Shown piece by piece: positions 12,669-28,400 of a stretch of 59,314 nucleotides of DNA. Each line of letters begins with the position of its first letter. The first letter of the stretch is position 1. The position numbers and the translations under genes are program-made. Under the pieces are notes generated by a model. It worked only from the letters and a program-made list of their open reading frames with translations, did no database searches and was not told the DNA's origin. Source of the stretch: Perkinsus chesapeaki (Eukaryota; Perkinsozoa; Perkinsida; Perkinsidae); NCBI GenBank assembly GCA_013115145.1, contig JAAPAO010000165.1, positions 1 through 59,314 of the forward strand, written 5' to 3'.

Positions 12669-13240
12669 CTAATCGTCGGATTTGTAGTCGTCTTGCCCAA
12701 GTGTTGAGTTTGTTGTTAATCTTTTCAAACATGGGCTAGCGGTGAGTCCCAAGGTCAACAACACAATCAATGGGACGAGACATTGGGGGCGTGCGACTGA
12801 ACTGCAGATACCAACATCTGGTTGTGTGGTAAACCTCTGGTCCACCCCGCGCATAGCAATGAAGTCTACAGGGCATCGTGGCTGTCCTCGAAGCCCAGAA
12901 AGATAATCTCCGATTCAACTCTGGCTCGCTGTGTCAGGCGAACCTTTGTTAACCTCCTTCCCACATCCCCAGCAAAATTGACATGGGCCAAGTGTAACGT
13001 TTGCGGTATCTGAGCTACCCGTCGTGTTGTGATTCGGAAAAGAAAACTCACAGTTTTGCCCGTCAAGATATATAGTGCACAGAAACTTGATAGGAACCAC
13101 TCTGTGTACTCAACACCTAGACGCATAATATAATCATATGGCTTGGCTTGCAGCGACGAGGAGAAAGAGGGCCATGCTCGGAAGAAAACAACTGTGGTAT
13201 CATAGAAGATGCAACCATAAAGCTCCGAACGCATCACAGG
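12669..13240 (-). other. Uncharacterised minus-strand coding-like stretch
   Basis: Overlapping minus-strand ORFs include a cysteine- and asparagine-containing segment (LCTIYLDGQNCEFSFPNHNT, then TLGPCQFCWGCGKEV) that looks like part of an exported protein. Introns cannot be fixed and no start is convincing. It is recorded as possible exons of one small gene just downstream of calmodulin on the same strand. Confidence 0.25.
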
Positions 13241-13333
13241 ATAGGTAATTCACTCAAATGAACGATAGCAGTGTTGTGATGGCACACAGTAAAAGATGAC
13301 ACGGACCTCCAACACCATGAATGCGACCCGACT

Positions 13334-16500
<3,167 letters not shown>

Positions 16501-16539
16501 ATCCACCATCTGTATAGAATTGAAGCTACACATTCAGGT

Positions 16540-18205
16540 GGTCATTCGAATGCCGCAAGTGCCGCGTTGTCATGTGAGACAGTAGCAAACCGCTTTGCCG
16601 TGGCAGGATACGCAGGTGCTAGGGGGGAGTGACGAGCGTGTGGGCGATGGTTATGTCAGATGGAAGCCTGTCAATGTGGAACCTAGAGAGCAATGAAGCG
16701 GTTGTAGGAACTATGTGCCATCCAGGAGGGGCCACCACCTCGGCGAGGGAGATGGAGGGTGATTTGAGGAAGGAGCGGTATGAGAGTGATGCCCTCTGGA
16801 AGGTTCGAAGCTTCTATCGGCTGGATCGGACGGCTACTGTCGCCTGTGGGACCCACTGGAGAGCGTGAAGTGCATTTGGACTTCACCCCCACCTGCACGG
16901 GAAGGCGAAGATGTAGTTCTGGTTGGATCCGGGAGGAAGCAACCCCACCTCTCGAAGTGTTTGCCTGTCTCAGCCATCAATGCGAATTCGGAGGCAGTTT
17001 ACGAGTGTCTCAGCGGTTGATGGAGGCCCGCTCGTGATTGCCGGAAAAAAGGATTCTTCCTGGCGCGCATTTGACACTAGGGTCGGCGGAGTTGGATCGG
17101 AGGTAAGCTGGGTTGAAGTGTTATGAGCCCTCGACGAAATTCGGGTGCAAATATAAACCAAATTTGGCGGTAAGAGCCTCGAAGCGGAGGAGAATGGAGT
17201 GTAATCATCGCTCGTTTTTTATGTGGAGCTAATTCGCAAGTACTGTCACCAGAGGCCCCGAGTTGATATACGCTTACTTGTCATCGAGGCAGGAGGCACT
17301 ATAAGATATATTTTATAATATTACTTGACGATGTTAAATTGCTATGTGTTGATGACAATCCAATAATAACAACCCCCGAAAATGATGGTTCAGGTTGTGA
17401 AGACCAAGATGACCGATTGGTGCATGTGCGTTGAATCCGACTCTCGACAGTCATGGATGGTGAGGTATCTAAGAAATGGTATCTTACGGTTTTAGCTTAT
17501 TATCAAGTAGCAAACAACAGTTACGTAGATTTGTCGGCTATAAACAAATTTCGAAATAGCGCAGTGTTCGCCGCCACATATCGATATTCCGAGTTATCTC
17601 AACCATCACCAAAGCGAACTAAAAGCTAGGCAAACTGAGAGACTCAGAAACGACGCGGGAGGATCCTCTCAGATGGGAGCGCGGTCGAATCATGTTCGGT
17701 TCCACTTGCACAGATTCGAGCAAGCGACAAGTCAGTGAAGCTCTTCGACATGAGACGCATTACCTTACATGGGGACAGTGGGGTGGTAAATGAAGCTCAT
17801 AGAAGTATACCCCGAATTCCCGGGACGTAGCGGAAAAGTCGGTATCAGGTTCTCGACTGTTAACTAGATTCTGTTCTGATGGACGTTATCGTCTAGTGTC
17901 CTGCGGCCTTGATGGACGAGTTCTGGTGTCAAGTCTTGAAAATAATGATAACGCTTATAAAGAAGTTCACAGTGAAGATGTAAGTTGTCGGCCAGCAGCA
18001 ACCCCTCTCTTCGATGCGGAAGGGAATGCGCTCAAAGCCTAAAGCTTTAGACATACCCTCCTCTGAGACAGTCAAACTTTCAAAGCCTCTGGTGATAGTT
18101 GTTGTCATTTCTCAGGACTATATGTTGGCATGCGCTTTCGATTCTACGAGATTGGTCGTAGCAGGCCTTCGGGGCAAAGTTGACATATTTAGTTTCGATG
18201 GCTGA
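16540..18205 (+). CDS. WD40-repeat protein (5' end and some junctions unresolved)
   Basis: Successive plus-strand blocks read as WD40 blades. Near 16560-16612: CETVANRFAVAGYAG. At 16629-16720: SVWAMVMSDGSLSMWNLES. About 16793-17010: KLLSAGSDGYCRLWDPLESV. 17014-17102: GGPLVIAGKKDSSWRAFDTR. Exon 17714-17785: RASDKSVKLFDMRR. Exon 17868-17979: YRLVSCGLDGRVLVSSLE. Last exon 18116-18205: LVVAGLRGKVDIFSFDG-stop. WD40 proteins form beta-propellers that act as scaffolds for protein complexes, and nothing here names the complex. Exon ends carry GTAAG donors and CTCAG/CACAG/CTAG acceptors. Two early junctions need frame changes I could not resolve, so missed short introns, sequence errors or partial decay all remain possible. 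The true start is upstream and not identified. Confidence 0.6.
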
Positions 18206-18564
18206 TGGCTGCTGAAGCTAAGTTGTTGTTGTTAAACTATGCTTTAACGGCCTTCTTGCATGGTCATGCAATTCATGCTCATCTGTTCTTGAGTTTTGTC
18301 AGTGAGATCCATCAATAGCCGAATCACCTAAATCGATTAAATGTTATATCTATAATGAGTACCACTACTACTATTCTCGAAACTGTCACAAGGAACCACA
18401 TGAGTTACCCTTTATTACGGGTTCAGTTACTGCGTATTACGCTTTAAAGTAATCATGATTTGATACCTCCAATCAAACTACATCTTCGGTGCGAAGAGAC
18501 GGAGCTCGATAGTGCTGTATATTGATAGAGTCTGCCTCGTTGAAGGCTTCGAGGAAAAAGCGAA

Positions 18565-18662
18565 AAATATTTGTTGTGGGATTCGAACCTTTGGGCGATT
18601 TCAACCCGATACGGATTTCTTCGCACACGAACGATTAACTCCTGCAGCACTCCTTGTCAAGG
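18565..18662 (-). repeat. Degenerate tRNA-derived element
   Basis: Read on the minus strand, this has a box-A-like segment (GCTGCAGGAGTTAATCG, compare tRNA-Ser/Leu D-arms), a long middle part and a canonical box B (AGGTTCGAATCCCAC). The stems do not close as a functional tRNA, so it is called a tRNA pseudogene or SINE-like relic. Confidence 0.45.
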
Positions 18663-21334
18663 CAACCTTTGTTGACTTCCCTCGCCTTCTTCGTCTGTAC
18701 CGTCGGTGTATTCTAGCATTTTCGTTACTGCACAACTCATACCGTATTTTCCTATGAAATTGTGAATTATTATAGCCATGGTAGTGTTGTTAAAAAGCAG
18801 CAGCAATTGTGGTGGAGATGGTGGCGGCAGATGGACTTGATATTGTATTCATCACTGAATGGTCCTTCGCCAGTAACATTGAGCTTATCAGCTACTATTA
18901 TATTAGTAACAACAGCAGCAGCAGCACTCGGGGCAGGGGCAGACAATCTAATAACAGACTAGAGGGGAAAAGAGCGTCATTTGATCGGCAATAAGAATGG
19001 TTCAATGGTTCAGATATTTATACTATTAATAATAAACGATTATCATGAATCTGTCTTCCCAAGGGCCTTACGACGATGAGCATCTCATCGCGGGCCCAGC
19101 TAGCATACAAAACTCGATAACAATAAATAATTGTTGTTGCGGCTTCAGAATAGTGCAATATTAGCAGCCACTGCGACTGCTATTATAATTAAACAATTAC
19201 TACTCCACGCGATACCGAAGTTCGGACATAAGGATCGTGGTTGCCTGAAAGCAAAGACCATCATAAAAAACAACAGCACCACCGGCGTTACGTCGGCAAT
19301 GTCGAATTGATGATTCTCATCATCATGATCGATATCGCAAATTCGGATCTCTCCTGTGCTCGCCGAGAGGGACACAGACACTTTCACAGGGACCTGCCAA
19401 CAGGTTCAGCGTCGAGGTGCGTATGCGTGCAGAATTACGGCTATGCTGTCCCTTGGTCGTTCGAATGGGGGCAGATGGACTGCTGCCGATGTCTGGTCGT
19501 CCGGCGGGAAAGTGTATGATGATTTATTTGGAGATGACAATTTCGGGCCAACAAACGCCCAAACCTGCACGCGTTGCGTTTCCTTCGGGATGAAGTCAAG
19601 TGGTAAGCGACCTGAAAGCAGCTTCACTGCGCCACGAAATTGTCACGCACCTAACAATGGCGAGAATTTCCGGCAGCTCCGAACACCGCCGCAGAGCATC
19701 GCTTCCTTTGAGGAAATGTGGAAAACGTGGACACTAGTTTGCCTGGGATCATCCCAGGGGGGAACTGAGCACAAACCACGTGACAAAAATGAGGTAGACC
19801 GTTTCCTCTTACGCAGTTGAATTGAACTCATTCTGGAGCGGTCTGTAGGGTAAACGAATCCGTCGACGTTTAACATAGACGGAATTGAGAACGATTTACA
19901 CATCGCCAGAAAAGTTAATGGGGACTCCCTGAGAGGACCGGTGCTGCGAAAATTAGCCTCAGACTTACCTTCCGCGGTTAATTCCGAGTATCCCCAGAAA
20001 TTGTGAGTTGCTCTCATCGACTATTGGAAAAGCACACTGTATGGCGGGGAATAAGCAACTGATGATGATAATGGTGACAAGGGAATGAATAGACTCTAGT
20101 TCGCCAGGAATTCTGACCAGTTTTTACGTAAAGTTCTGACAGATATGAGAGATAAATTAGCAGCAAAATTGACCAACGTGAAAATACATTTCGGAATCGA
20201 TAAGGTAATTGTCAATCCCGACTGACCGGTAGATATACCAACCCTTGATGAGGAATCCTCATTGAGAATGAACATTATTACTATAAAATCATCCAGCAGC
20301 ACCGCACTGCTCCGAGCACCTCTTATTCCAATGCTTTCAAATCCGGAAGGCGATCATATACCAAGTAGCGGTATACTCGCTTGCTTTCCTCGGCTAACTT
20401 CACCAAGGCCACCACCACAGAAGATGTAAAAGATCGGACCACATTTCATCAAAATGTAGTGGACACATGTGGTGCCCAGCACTACAAGCACTCGAACGAC
20501 AAGATCTTCCATCCTCGGAAAAATCCGATAAATTAGAGATGGAAAAATCTTTTCCCGGAAAATTTCTCGACGACCGTTGTACAGGATCAATAATATATAA
20601 AAACAATTCATACCATTATATGAAAACTTAAATGCTGCCACTTCCTCAGGAGTTCAACCCTGAGGAATATGCGCCAAGTTCTGACGTCATCGGTAGCCCT
20701 CGGCATAGGGCCGTTGAGCTACTAAAAGGTTGAACTCTGTGGGGAAGAATATTCTTTTTTCAGCCACTTCCCGGCAGTCCTTACTCGGCAAGCTTTGCAG
20801 TACTGAGGACCTCCGCTTGGCCAGATTCGAGAAATCCTGGCGCCGCAAGTTGCCCACTTAAGTTGACGGTATAAAAGGCAGAGTGAAGCGACGCCGAACA
20901 CCGTGGAGCTCCGGCTACATCGCTGACTGGGAGGGTACAGATGACCACCTGAGGACATTTGGACTTCGGAGAACCGCTCGCAACAGTCGATATGTGACTT
21001 GGGATGTGAAATAGTGATGGATAAGATGCTCCGTATTAGTGTATTTACTTGATACAATTATACATATACGATGCTCAGTATCATAAACGAATATAATTAA
21101 ATGATATCAATGAAGATGGTGAGGCTTGAACAGTTAAGTTCAACCCTACTGCTCTGCAAGCGACATTAGATGCCTCGATGAAAATAAATGCTTGTATCGG
21201 ATTTATTATTATTCCTTCTATACAAACACGCACCTGTGCCTGGTAGAAGGAGGTCGAGTGCTGCCGTGGAAAACGGTGCGATTATGTGGTGGATCTACTA
21301 AGTGGAAATTTAGTAATAATATCGAAGTTATCAT
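18663..21334. other. Low-complexity, AT-rich noncoding stretch
   Basis: Dominated by short AT-rich runs (TATTATTA, ATAATAAT) and a CAG-type microsatellite near 18910-18935. The ORF at 19356-19820 (154 residues) has no recognisable feature and its composition is not convincing. No gene is called. Confidence 0.4.
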
Positions 21335-22054
21335 TCATTGATATGATTTTCGTCGATATGCCACACAATACTGTCTGAGGGGAATCACACCGATAGCCGA
21401 AATCTTGGACACCAGACATTCCCGGGGCATTACCTCCTCATAGCAACCTTGCTCTTCAAAGAGAAATAAGCACTCCTCACCAGCTCCACTAGTAGTGGTT
21501 GTGGATCGTCTACCGACATCCATACAGTACTGCTTGCCACTGTACTCTTTGGCTGATTCTTCAATAACATCGTAATTATCATCGGCTTCATCGAATTCCT
21601 TGGACGTCGACTTTACCGACGCCCTCGATGACGTATCATCCTTTATTTTCTTAGGTTCGGGTCGAAGCACCAACGGTGAACAAATCTCAGTATTGCAATT
21701 ACAAACCGACGCGAGTTCCTTGAGTGCTGACAGCAATGACGCTGCAGAGGATCGAACCTGTGCGAGTTTGCTCCTACCTCCCGGGCTGGGCAACGAGGTT
21801 GCCATGTGCTTCAATTGATGGCGATGAAATACTATACCGGTGCTCGCCAAACCTTCATTTAGAGATATCTCTTCAGTGTCATCCGAGCAGCCCCGGCAAG
21901 GACGTGACGTATTGATCGCGGGCACCATCATGTCTCGGCGGAAGAGTATCGCCCAGCGACGTAGAGGCCAATGAAGAAGAAACCCTTCAGAAGGAAGAGA
22001 CAGCACCCACAGAAGAACGGACGGCACATTTTCGGTGGAGATGGCAGAGTTCAA
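21335..22054 (-). CDS. Hypothetical protein, 239 residues
   Basis: A single uninterrupted 720-nt ORF, unusually long for this intron-rich sequence, which argues that it is coding. The N-terminus contains a hydrophobic segment (VPSVLLWVLSLPSEGFLLHW), the centre is Ser/Lys/Asp-rich (KKIKDDTSSRASVKSTSKEF) and the C-terminal third has scattered cysteines. I do not recognise a family. The start is the first ATG. It ends about 450 bases before the first GT2 gene, on the opposite strand. It may be lineage-specific or a chance ORF. Confidence 0.4.
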   Translation of the reverse strand: MNSAISTENVPSVLLWVLSLPSEGFLLHWPLRRWAILFRRDMMVPAINTSRPCRGCSDDTEEISLNEGLASTGIVFHRHQLKHMATSLPSPGGRSKLAQVRSSAASLLSALKELASVCNCNTEICSPLVLRPEPKKIKDDTSSRASVKSTSKEFDEADDNYDVIEESAKEYSGKQYCMDVGRRSTTTTSGAGEECLFLFEEQGCYEEVMPRECLVSKISAIGVIPLRQYCVAYRRKSYQ

Positions 22055-22493
22055 GTTACCTATACGAAAGCAGGTAAATGATATTCACCATCACCTGGTG
22101 AAATACGAGCTCGGAAATATCTTGTTTCAACCTTAAAGATTCCTCTAATACAGACGCTGAGGAGTTTAGCCAATACAAATCAAAATAGTTCACGATAATC
22201 GATCGTAATGATATGGGTATCACAATATGATCGATCGACGCCATCTACAGACATACCACGAGTGTCAAGGTGACACAGTGGATGATGGGATCGGAGGGTT
22301 ATTAGCGCAGCTAGTAGAAGGGATATAACAATTATTTAATTAGCGCGGCCTTATAGATAGTCGACCTTTTCTGTATCTTACCTGCTTCAACCTAGGATAC
22401 CACATTGCGCATTTAAGTTAGCGCGCGCCCGTCTAATCGATCATTATAATCACGACTCTCGGGAAACGCGCGCGTCTCCTTGTTCGCTTTGAA

Positions 22494-25400
22494 ATGTCCG
22501 GTTATGTTCCGAATGGAGAAAACCATACAGGAGCTCATCGGAAAGGCATGCCCCCTCTAGGGAAGGACCCGAGTAATAAGGAGCTGTCGGCTGGATGTTA
22601 TTGTGGGGCTTGTAAAAGGAAGTGGTGGGGAAGCGAGAAATTATAGGATTGCTGATTGATAATACTAAAGAGTTAAAGTGACCGGAAATGATAGAATTGA
22701 GAAGACAATGGTGTGATCAATGACAATAAAAAATATAGTTTCGGAAAAGAAATATTCCTAATAAGGAATATATTTTGGAGCTTTACAAACATAACAAATG
22801 TAATTAAATTTTTCACACCGTGGTTTACAGGGATACCGCCGATGCCGGTGAAACGTGCTAATCGGAGTCGACCACCTCTACACCCCAGCACATCAGCTAG
22901 GAACAGGACCAGGGCACCTGGTAGAAGCCCTAAACGGTAGTAGTGGGGAGATGGGGCACATCCCCGATGCCTGGAGTTGCTTGAATTGCTTATGTATCAT
23001 CGCATTGTCTGTTTTACCTCTTCAAAGTCGTTGATATCTTTTTTATTCTGATTAGTCTTTTGATATTAACTAATAGACCTTCCCTCACTCTCTTGCGACA
23101 TTCGGGAAAAACTATTTATTGATGAAATCCCCCCCCCAAAATGTTCGTTTTTCGGGAATGTATTTTTCATCGAGGTTCCAAAAACCAACAGTACTTCGGC
23201 TCAGAAGGGAGCGTAGAGTGAAGTCAGCTGTCAGGCCCCGAAGGCATGAGTTCGATGTTTCCTTTTGGCGAATTTCCCATCAAAATTCTGTACATTTGTC
23301 TTCTATCACCTCCTCCGCATTAGAACCACTGTTCGATCCTTGAAAATGTTATTCTGGATATAATTGTGATTATCCACCAATGAAGAAAACTGCGCGATCG
23401 GGAAAATTTTATGAAGGGAAATAAATTTGAGAGCATCTTGAAAAATGATGAAATGTTTGTAAATTGAATTTTCGCATATTTCAAGTGAAATATTCGGCGA
23501 CTGTCGGGGGAATAGAAGAAGCGGGAAACTTAGGAGTGCAGGGAAAAGCCGGAAATTTATGTGGAAAAAGGCAGGGAAAAGCCGGAAATTTATGTGGAAA
23601 AAGGCAGGGAAAAGTCGGAAATTTATGTGGAAAAATGCAGGGAAAAGTGGGAAATTTATGTGGAAAAATGCAGGGAAAAGTGGGAAATTTATGTGGAAAA
23701 ATGCAGGGTATGTGGAAAAATGCAGGGAAAAGTCGAAAATTTATGTGGGAAAGTGAAAAAAGGGGAATTTCAAAAGGGGAAAGATTGTATTTTTCTTATC
23801 GCTCATTTCACCGATACAAAGCTGACATGTCTTCAATTTATTCAGTACCGTGGTATCACTTGCTGACCCTCTTCACAATCTCCGACAAATTCCGGGAGGA
23901 GACGAAGCGAGCAGGACAGCGTATCTTGCTAAAGCTGAAGAGGTAGAAATACTGCTGCTGAGGATCGAACCGGCGACCTTCAGGACCGCGAAAGTCGAGT
24001 TGTAGAGGAGAAAAATGCAGAGAAGAAATTGGACCCTCCGCCGAAGGCCTGGCCAATCACGTCATTCCTCATTTTTCGGATTCCTGGCGCGGCAATTTAT
24101 TTGATAATTTGCGCTGGTTTGGCAGCGACACTGTACACGTGGTCATTGGGGTGGATAAGTTCTGATGGTAGGAGGCGGAGCGAAGCGTTTTTTGTTTCAC
24201 AGTTTTGTCGTTCAGGCGGATTTCCGCTGTTCGATTGTCCGAGTTCGTCGGTTGTTTCGCTGAATGAGAATGTCGACGGCAATTTTTGCCAGCTGACATT
24301 CGCGTTTGATAACATTACGAACTATCGAGCCGCGGCGGTTGGATTCCAAAGTAGGCGGGGTGTAGAGGAATGGGATGATTTTATTCGGTGACATGTACTT
24401 TTATGAGCTTTCGATCAGGCAGGAGGAATCTAGATGAACTTTAGGGAAATTTGTTATTCGATCATCAGAGATACGATAGGGAGGAGAATATCTCTCCCCA
24501 GGAGAGAGTGCCGAAAGAAGCATCGGATGCATGCCCTTACTCTCCAATCTCACTGGCCATAAATCGGCTTGTTAGTTTATTATATATTTTCTCGTTTAGC
24601 CATATTAATCTTGCTTGTGAATCTTGATTTCTTTGGTTGGATGAAAAAACTATCTCCGTGCGATTTGCCTGACCGGAAATTCACAAATGCTTATGTAGAA
24701 ATATGGAAACGATACCTTCCAGAAGACAATGTAGATAATACATTCCAGAGGACAATGTAGATAATACATTCCAGAGGACAATGTAGATAATACATTCCAG
24801 AGGACAATGTAGATAATACATTCCAGAGGACAATGTAGATAATACATTCCAGAGGACAATGTAGATAATNNNNNNNNNNNNNNNNNNNNNNNNNNNNNNN
24901 NNNNNNNNNNNNNNNNNNNNNNNNNNNNNNNNNNNNNNNNNNNNNNNNNNNNNNNNNNNNNNNNNTAATACATTCCAGAGGACAATGTGGATAAAACAAT
25001 CCAGAGGACAATGTAGATAATATATTATCGTTTGATATTGTATCCTTCACTCTCTCTTATATAGTAATGCTTTGAAAGTGCAGAAGTGTAGAGCACACTC
25101 AAAAAAGGTATATTATTGATCGATTGTTGCTGAGGTGATTGTAATATATTTACGATCGTAGCAAGTCCAATAATGTATGATTTCTCTTTTGGAATGGCTC
25201 CCCTCCTCAGTAGGGAGATAGTAGACGATGTAGGGCCACTCAGATACGTGAAGAGTAGGGTGAGATTTGTCAAGTGAAGTAGTGAAGGGATCAGAATACA
25301 TTATATCATTTTTATTAGTGGTTTAATACTCCACATTGTGCTAGTTGAGATTGAAATTTTTGAGAAGATTTTTCAGAAATTTGTGGTTGAAGTAATGAGT

Positions 25401-28400
25401 TGTTCTGAGGAATCCTCGAAGATTTCGAGCTCAGGGGTATCTTTCGCACTATAAAGATTCCTTTTCAGAGGAGGATGGCTCGCGTTCAACTTGTTGGATT
25501 CCGTCTCGGTATCAGTATGAAGATTGTGATGCGCTGGAGCCGTGCTATGTAAAGAGTATCTTTACGCACTGTGAAGATTTCTGGCCCTTCAGGTGCGGTG
25601 CCGCTCAGCTGTACCATGCCGTACGGCTCTCTATGGGCCGGACTCGAAGACCACACCGAAGCCAAACCAGGTGGAACCAGTGGCCTGTGCAAAGACGGTC
25701 ATTTGGGGAGCTGATGAGAATAATAATATAGTAAGAGGCGTAGGTTCAATTCCCGGTGGAGGCATCTTTTAGTGTTGGGAATGATTTTCGTTATTTTACT
25801 AATAACTTAATAGTATTGGTCACAGTATTGGTAAATTAAAATTGGTCTGCTTGAATGAGAAAATCAAAAAAGGAAATTTGGAAAATAAAATAGAAGAAAA
25901 ATTGGGAAGAAATTAGAATATAAAAAGAGGAAGCAGTTCGAAGTGACCACTCTCCTCTGTTTTTTCGTGCACAAATCCACAAAGGTGAAGGGGAGCAAAG
26001 ATATATCTATAGACATATTCGCCAGCAGTGCCATTGTGCAATTTGTCCCCTTAGTTTTCCCATTCCTCAGGACTCGGGCTGCTCGCAAACGATATGGTTG
26101 AAGGAGGATCAACCTACTACAGTGCCGCAGACGGCCATCGCGGTTCAACCGTAAGTGATTTTTTGGAAACAAATATTTTTTCTCATCGGATGGTCCCGGG
26201 TTCGATTCTCGGTGAGAATAGGTTTAATGCACATTCTATCGAACTGATGAGAATTTCAGAGAAGGTTAAAAGCTGAAAAGTCAATAACAAATTACCATCT
26301 CAGAAGTTCTTCAACCCCAAATCGTCACGCGCCGTAGAATTATTTCCCATCAGATATTGCGACTGGGGCGGCACTGTATCTCCGGCTGACATAATAGGCA
26401 TTCGTGCCCTCTTTCTCGGGGTCCTTCTGTTCTTGCTAACATATATCGGTGAGTGATTAGTGTAATTAGCGCGCGCCCTGGTGATCGATTTGATTAGGCG
26501 CCGTGTTTGCCATTCGAGTGAACTATAAAAGACGGATGACGACGCACGCGGCGGAATTGGAGATGTTACAACCGAAAATGAACGATGTCCGCGAAGATAT
26601 GCATTCTGTGGTAAGTTTGAAAAATGCCGCCGGTGGGGATCGAACTCGCGTGGATGCTTCAGTTTACTCTGTGCATTTTATTTCCTGAAAGCCCATGGCT
26701 TTCGCGGGTTTTTGGTGTTTAGAATATAACGAAGACGAAAAGCACGACCATATCAATGTAGGCAATTTTTTTCAAAAATTCAAAAAATTTTTTTGCGGAA
26801 AATTTTTCCGGGTATTATGTAACATAATACCAGGAAAAATTTTCCGCAAAAACTTTTTTCTCATATATATCCTACATAATTTATGTAGGATATATATGAG
26901 ACTCTTTCGAGCTTTAATCCGAGAAGTATTTTCACTGCTGTTCTTCCCCCAAAGTATCCGCATAATAACACTATTTCCTCCGGTCCAGGTGGAGCGTCGC
27001 TGGTGCGGTCTGCCAGTCGAAGCTGGTCCTCCCCATGACTCAATGAACCACAACGGCCCGAAGTTCGAGACGGGCAGTTTGCTAGAACTGGTAAGAATGC
27101 ATAGAGCGGTCATTGCGGAATCGGAAAATATCCTTTTGGTGAAATATCTCAAGTGTTCTCGTACGTTTACAATTGCGCGGGTCATATTCTCAACGATTTG
27201 CGGTAGGGGGAATTTTCCCCCAATTTTTTCCGCTAATTTTCGTCAAGCTTACAGGATCCGAAAAGAACTATATTGCCGATGTAGAGTTCAGTGTGAATAT
27301 TAATTTGATAGTATATTTTTAGATCCTCTCAAACTTGCCACCGATGCATCCACTTCGTAAAAATTCATTCGCTTTGGAAAACGCAAAATTTTCGTACAAT
27401 TTGTGACTCCTATTCGCGTGAATTTTTTCCACTTTTTTGTGCATTTTGTGACTCGGTTGATACCTTTTCAGAATACCGCGGCGAAGCCGGGCAAACCTCC
27501 AATGACATCGGCAGATCATAAACGGCGGTGAGAGCATCCCGCGTTCGATCCCTGGTGGAGGCGTTTTTAATATCCAGGTTTGCGTCGGGAAGCTGGCGGT
27601 ATCGTCTGCGTTTAATGGCGGGCTTGCGAGCTCGCAAAAAGGCTATGGTAAGTAGTCTGAATAGTTTCGTGGCGCGCTGGAAAATTGTATGTTTTTTCAT
27701 GATTTCTTCTGCAAATTTTCTCATTCTCACGAATGGTTTGTCGAATGTTTCTACAATCTCCATGTAATCGAAGAAGAATTATTATTTTATATTATATAAA
27801 ATTTTATTAAGATCATTCTTCCTACTTTTGCTAGCCCGCCGTTCATACAACTAAAGTCTTGTTAAATATGAACCGGTATAATATATTATCTCCGACTTTG
27901 ATAATGTTTATTGGTTCTGTTAGGTGGCCTCTCGCATCCGTCACCAAGCTGTTATGATGGGTGTCAGCTATCTCCTGTTGATTGTATCGATTATGTGTTT
28001 GGTCTTGTTGATACAGCCACTCAATTACGTCGAGTAAGGAGTCTAAGGAGTTTTGATTGAATTATTCGAGTTGTGGAGGAAGGCATGCGGATTTCATCGG
28101 CTAACAAAAAAAGCTCTTCCCAGTGTCCCCGAATTTTTCCCCATTTTCGCCAATTTTCCCCAATTTTCCCCAATTTTTTCCCGTCAGTTACGCCCCCCGA
28201 GCGTTTCTCGATCCAATAATCCACCCGGCCACGCGAAATTCAGGCGAAGGTGTCTATGCATGGTTGGACCTGTTGGCATTCAGCGACTATATAGTGGAAT
28301 TTATAGTAAGGAGGCGCGGGTTCAATTCCCGGTTGAGGCGCTTTTATCGCATTTTTCAGGTTCTTACAATCGGTATATTGACGTCAGCGTATAAAATGAA

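Noticed and set aside
23464-23946. 160-residue repeat protein (GKVGNLCGKMQ units)
   Set aside because: It is a 33-bp tandem repeat that keeps all three forward frames open, lies where copies B and C have introns, and matches the intron filler sequence.
24724-25020. CRISPR-like array
   Set aside because: Units are contiguous 26-mers without unique spacers, in a eukaryotic sequence.
24650-25050. Minus-strand ORFs of 111 and 119 residues with repeated HCPLECIIYIV
   Set aside because: They are translations of the 26-bp tandem repeat running across the N gap.
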